A stretch of DNA of 64,000 nt from Zoogloea sp016790385 (GTDB lineage Bacteria > Pseudomonadota > Gammaproteobacteria > Burkholderiales > Rhodocyclaceae), in NCBI RefSeq assembly GCF_041916735.1, contig NZ_JAYRYY010000010.1; one strand, 5' to 3'. The notes under the pieces are model-generated. The model was not told the origin of the DNA, did no database searches, and was given only the letters and a program-made list of their open reading frames with translations. Shown in pieces: positions 61,655 to 64,000 of this stretch. How positions within the stretch are numbered: position 1 is the stretch's first letter; every line of letters starts with the position of its first letter. The translations under genes were made by a program, and so were the position numbers.

Positions 61655-62161
61655 GCGGGCTCAGACAAGCGCAGCCCTTTCTCCGCCTGCCGAACCCCGT
61701 CGGCGCACCAGAGGGAAAAGAAAATACAGATGATCAACGGCCAGTGCCCGACTCAATTTCCGCAGGGGCTCGGTGTATCCGAAAAGCCCGTTCCGCCCCG
61801 CCGAGCAGCGCACCAGCAGGCGGGGAAGTCCGGCGCGGCTGTTTGAGCCCGAAGGGCGAGTTCCGCGCCGGCCGCCTGCTGGGAGCAGCGCAGGGCAGTC
61901 ATTCGCTCAGCGAATGACCGGGGTGGCCGGGTCGCCTTCTTTGCTGACTTTCTTGGCGACGCAAGAAAGTCAGTCGGCCGCCGGGCCGAGACCCGGCCAA
62001 CGTTACGCCAAACACGGGAAAGCCAGCCCGGAAGGGCACGAGCGCTCCGACGCTCAATACCCGCCACCCGGCCCCGCATAGGGCTCACCATGCTTGTACG
62101 ACGCCGCCAACCCCGAGGTGGCCGCCGCCAGCAACAGGGAATCCACACCCACGGCGATGAA
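61655..62161. repeat. 507-bp tandem duplication, unit 2
   Basis: The right unit of the tandem pair; its final 108 bp are the genuine 3' end of the aldolase coding sequence. It contains an inverted copy of the GGCCGGGTCTCGGCCCGG-type repeat at about 61966-62003. Confidence 0.9.
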
Positions 62162-62854
62162 GCGGGCTCCGGCGCTGCGATAGCGATTCACCAGCCCCCG
62201 ATCACCGCACAGCACACCACCGGGCTTGCCGGCAGCAGCGCTGCGGCGAAGGCCATCCTCGATCATGGCCACGATGTCCGGGTGGTTCGGCTCACCCAAC
62301 AGGCCGCAGGAGGCGGCCAGATCGGCGGCGCCAAAGAACACCCCGTCAACCCCCTCCACCGCCAGGATCGCATCCAGTTGTGCCATGCCGGCGCGGGTTT
62401 CCACCTGCACCAGCAGACACATCTCGTCGTTGGCACGCTGGGTGTAGTCACCGATCCGACCCCAGCGGGAGGCCCGGGCAAGGGCGCTGCCCACGCCACG
62501 GATGCCGGCCGGCGGGTAGCGCATGGCCTCGACGAGGTGGGCAGCCTGCTCACCGGACTCCACCATGGGAATCAGCAAGGTCTGCACCCCGGTCTCGAGG
62601 AGCTGCTTGATGAGTACGTGGTCGCCCTGGGGCGGACGCACCACCGGCTGGGAGTCGTAGGGGGCAATCGCCTGCAACTGGGCGAAGATGGTGCGCAGAT
62701 CGTTGGGGCCATGTTCGGCGTCGATCAACAGCCAGTCAAAGCCCGCCCCGGCACAGATCTCGGCGCTGAAGACCTCGGACAGCCCCAGCCACAGGCCATA
62801 TTGCACATCGCCCGCCCGCAGGCGCTGCTTGAAGCGGTTTTCGGGAAAATCCAT
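62054..62854 (-). CDS. HpcH/HpaI-type aldolase
   Basis: A class II pyruvate aldolase of 266 residues, starting MDFPENRFKQRLRAGDVQYG. The active-site segment LLIDAEHGPND, the phosphate/pyruvate site region VRPPQGDHVLIKQLLETGV, metal Glu in VQVETRAGMAQL and FFGAADLAASCGLLG are present. In aromatic catabolism it splits 4-hydroxy-2-oxo acids into pyruvate and an aldehyde. The in-frame sequence upstream to 62992 runs through a dispersed repeat and is not coding. Its 3' end was copied in the 507-bp duplication. Confidence 0.9.
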   Translation of the reverse strand: MDFPENRFKQRLRAGDVQYGLWLGLSEVFSAEICAGAGFDWLLIDAEHGPNDLRTIFAQLQAIAPYDSQPVVRPPQGDHVLIKQLLETGVQTLLIPMVESGEQAAHLVEAMRYPPAGIRGVGSALARASRWGRIGDYTQRANDEMCLLVQVETRAGMAQLDAILAVEGVDGVFFGAADLAASCGLLGEPNHPDIVAMIEDGLRRSAAAGKPGGVLCGDRGLVNRYRSAGARFIAVGVDSLLLAAATSGLAASYKHGEPYAGPGGGY

Positions 62855-62885
62855 CGTGTTCAACTCCAGGTGGTCTGAAAGAGTG

Positions 62886-62988
62886 TGCAGAAATCGTAGC
62901 GAGCGCTTCGAGTTCGTCCCGAGAAGCGCGGCCGTACAGGGGTACGGTGAGCATCGCAGGGGCGAAATCGGGTCGCGCAGCCGCTTTA
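62886..62988. repeat. Dispersed hairpin-forming intergenic repeat, copy B
   Basis: Roughly 80% identical to 33012-33115 in the tmoA-tmoB gap. The central hairpin CCGTAC-AGGG-GTACGG is kept. Located 32 bp upstream of the aldolase start codon. Confidence 0.75.
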
Positions 62989-63170
62989 TCACACCCTCGG
63001 AACCCTCAATCTACCGCAGACCGGGGGCACGGGTCAGGTGCACGCCGTGCGTCCGGCGGCACGGCGCATTCCGAATCCCAAAAAAATCCCCTTCGCGAGC
63101 CGCCCTCGCGAAGGGGAAGAACACGACCGAGATCCTGGGAGGGGAGGATGTGTATCGGTCGAGAGGTGTT

Positions 63171-63550
63171 AGCGCCCACCTTGGGGCGGCCCGGCGGCGA
63201 GGCTTTGGCCCCCACGCTCGCCCCGCTGCGCGGGGGTCGCTGCCCCCCGAGGGGGCTGGCGCCCGCCTTGGGGCGGCCCGGCGGCGCGGCTTTAGCCCCC
63301 ACGCTCACCCCGCTGCGCGGGGGTCGCTGCCCCCCGAGGGGGCGGCGCCCGCCTTGGGGCGGCCCGGCGGATGGCTTTAGCCCCCACGCTCGCCCCGCTG
63401 CGCGGGGGTCGCTGCCCCCCGAGGGGCTGGCGCCCGCCTTGGGGCGGCCCGGCTGCGGGGCGTTGGCCCCCACGCTCGCCCCGCTGCGCGGGGGTCGCTG
63501 CCCCCCGAGGGGGCGGCGCCCGCCTTGGGGCGGCCCGGCGGCGGGCTTTG
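63171..63550. repeat. GC-rich tandem repeat, units of 85-87 bp
   Basis: The landmark CCTTGGGGCGGCCCGGC occurs at 63179, 63266, 63352, 63437 and 63523, giving four full units and a partial fifth. Each full unit also has GCCCCGCTGCGCGGGGGTCG and the palindrome CCCCCGAGGGGG. Unit lengths of 87, 86, 85 and 86 break any reading frame, so it is not a protein repeat. Confidence 0.92.
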
Positions 63551-63563
63551 GACCCGGCCCGGC

Positions 63564-63992
63564 TTACGGGGGTGGGGTGCTCCCGGCGGCGCGGGCGGCG
63601 ACTTCGTCCTTGCGGATGACGCTGGCGGGTTCGCCGCCGATGGCCCAGTCCTGGGGTTCGACGCGGCGGCAGCTGCCGCGGACCAGATCGCGGCGCACGC
63701 CCAGGGTGTCCACCAGCAGGTCGGTGAAGCCACGCATCAGGCGGTGCCGGTCTTCCAGGGAGCGGCCGTCGAGCACGATGAAATCGAAGTACGGGGCATG
63801 CAGGCCGTTGTGGGCCACCAGACCACCAGCCACGGCGAAATGCGTCGCCTTGTGCGGAGTGATGAAGGCCCGCACCCGCTCCATGGGCGCCTTGAGCACG
63901 TCGGCGTACAACTGGCAGGCGCCAATCAAGAGGCGCTCGTCCTGGTCGGGGGTGGTCAGGCCTTCGACCAGATGAAAGTTCACGATGGGCAT
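63564..63992 (-). CDS. Tautomerase-superfamily protein, double-length
   Basis: A 142-residue protein with the catalytic Pro after Met (MPIVNFHLVEGLTTPDQ). The first half is 4-oxalocrotonate-tautomerase-like. A second similar beta-alpha-beta unit begins at about residue 67 (YFDFIVLDGRSLEDRHRLMR; VEPQDWAIGGEPASV), so it looks like a fused two-unit tautomerase, as in cis-CaaD- or MSAD-type proteins. The substrate is unknown; with an HpcH-type aldolase nearby, a role in meta-cleavage-like pathways is possible. The gene is intact and ends 8 bp before the window edge at its start side. Confidence 0.75.
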   Translation of the reverse strand: MPIVNFHLVEGLTTPDQDERLLIGACQLYADVLKAPMERVRAFITPHKATHFAVAGGLVAHNGLHAPYFDFIVLDGRSLEDRHRLMRGFTDLLVDTLGVRRDLVRGSCRRVEPQDWAIGGEPASVIRKDEVAARAAGSTPPP

Positions 63993-64000
63993 CTTCGGGG

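Larger units (their letters stand above)
60917..62053. other. Gene-free region with inverted and duplicated repeats
   Basis: This 1.1-kb stretch has no supported intact gene. It contains one forward copy of a GGCCGGGTCTCGGCCCGG-type repeat near 61006-61045, two inverted copies near 61459-61495 and 61966-62003, and most of a 507-bp tandem duplication. The open frames in it occur identically in the duplicated units and look incidental. Confidence 0.8.
62855..63563. other. Gene-free region with two repeat families
   Basis: This 709-bp stretch holds no supported gene. It contains copy B of the dispersed hairpin repeat (62886-62988), then a GC-rich tandem repeat block (63171-63550). The two do not overlap. 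Confidence 0.8.

Noticed and set aside
61246..62148. Small proteins encoded twice in the 507-bp duplicated units
   Set aside because: The frames are carried along by the duplication and overlap repeat DNA; no domain or ribosome binding site was found.
62855..62992. N-terminal extension of the aldolase (about 46 residues)
   Set aside because: It lies in a dispersed repeat and the family start is at 62854.
63006..63473. Protein with repeats of PPGRPKAGASP type in the GC-rich tandem array
   Set aside because: Unit lengths of 85-87 bp shift frame, and the composition is explained by the DNA repeat.

Overview
The window reads as a chromosomal segment of a GC-rich betaproteobacterium, most likely from the Rhodocyclales (Thauera/Azoarcus/Zoogloea-like). 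This is inferred from the petABC-sspA-sspB order, TmoST-type toluene signalling, a complete bc1 complex and the overall gene content. No rRNA or tRNA is visible, so the genus stays open.

Layout. 1-34.7 kb is mostly minus-strand core genome: cytochrome c, tamA, putA, fbp, dadA, a PilZ protein, bacteriohemerythrin, sspB/sspA, petCBA, dacB, galE, a class III CoA-transferase, recR, ybaB, dnaX, the 4.5S SRP RNA and a CpxRA-like two-component pair. It is followed by a full aromatic-hydrocarbon cluster, transcribed as tmoA-B-C-D-E-F, a FadL/TodX-type porin, tmoS and tmoT. A Tod-box-like palindrome lies upstream of tmoA.

35.0-52.8 kb is a type III-B (Cmr) CRISPR-Cas island on the plus strand: cmr1, cas10/cmr2, cmr3, a RhuM-Fic fusion, cmr4, cmr5, cmr6, vapB-vapC, cas6, a CARF-HEPN nuclease (Csx2 family), hicA-hicB on the opposite strand, cas2, cas1, a divergent second cas1, a second cas2, an array of 17 repeats, a DUF1874 ring nuclease (Crn2/AcrIII-1 family, minus strand) and a CARF-winged-helix protein of the NE0113 family. 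Together these could make a cyclic-oligoadenylate circuit: Cas10 synthesises the signal, Csx2 responds by cleaving RNA, the NE0113-type protein may regulate genes and Crn2 may clear the signal. What makes the locus unusual is a Fic-domain gene translationally embedded in the cmr operon, two further toxin-antitoxin pairs, and a doubled adaptation module whose second Cas1 lacks the usual active-site motif.

52.8-64 kb holds hypABCDE ([NiFe] hydrogenase maturation, without hypF or hydrogenase genes in view), a ParDE pair, an AraC-type regulator divergent from a thiolase/acyl-CoA dehydrogenase pair, a 507-bp tandem duplication that copied the 3' end of an HpcH/HpaI aldolase gene, GC-rich 86-bp tandem repeats, and a double-length tautomerase near the right edge.
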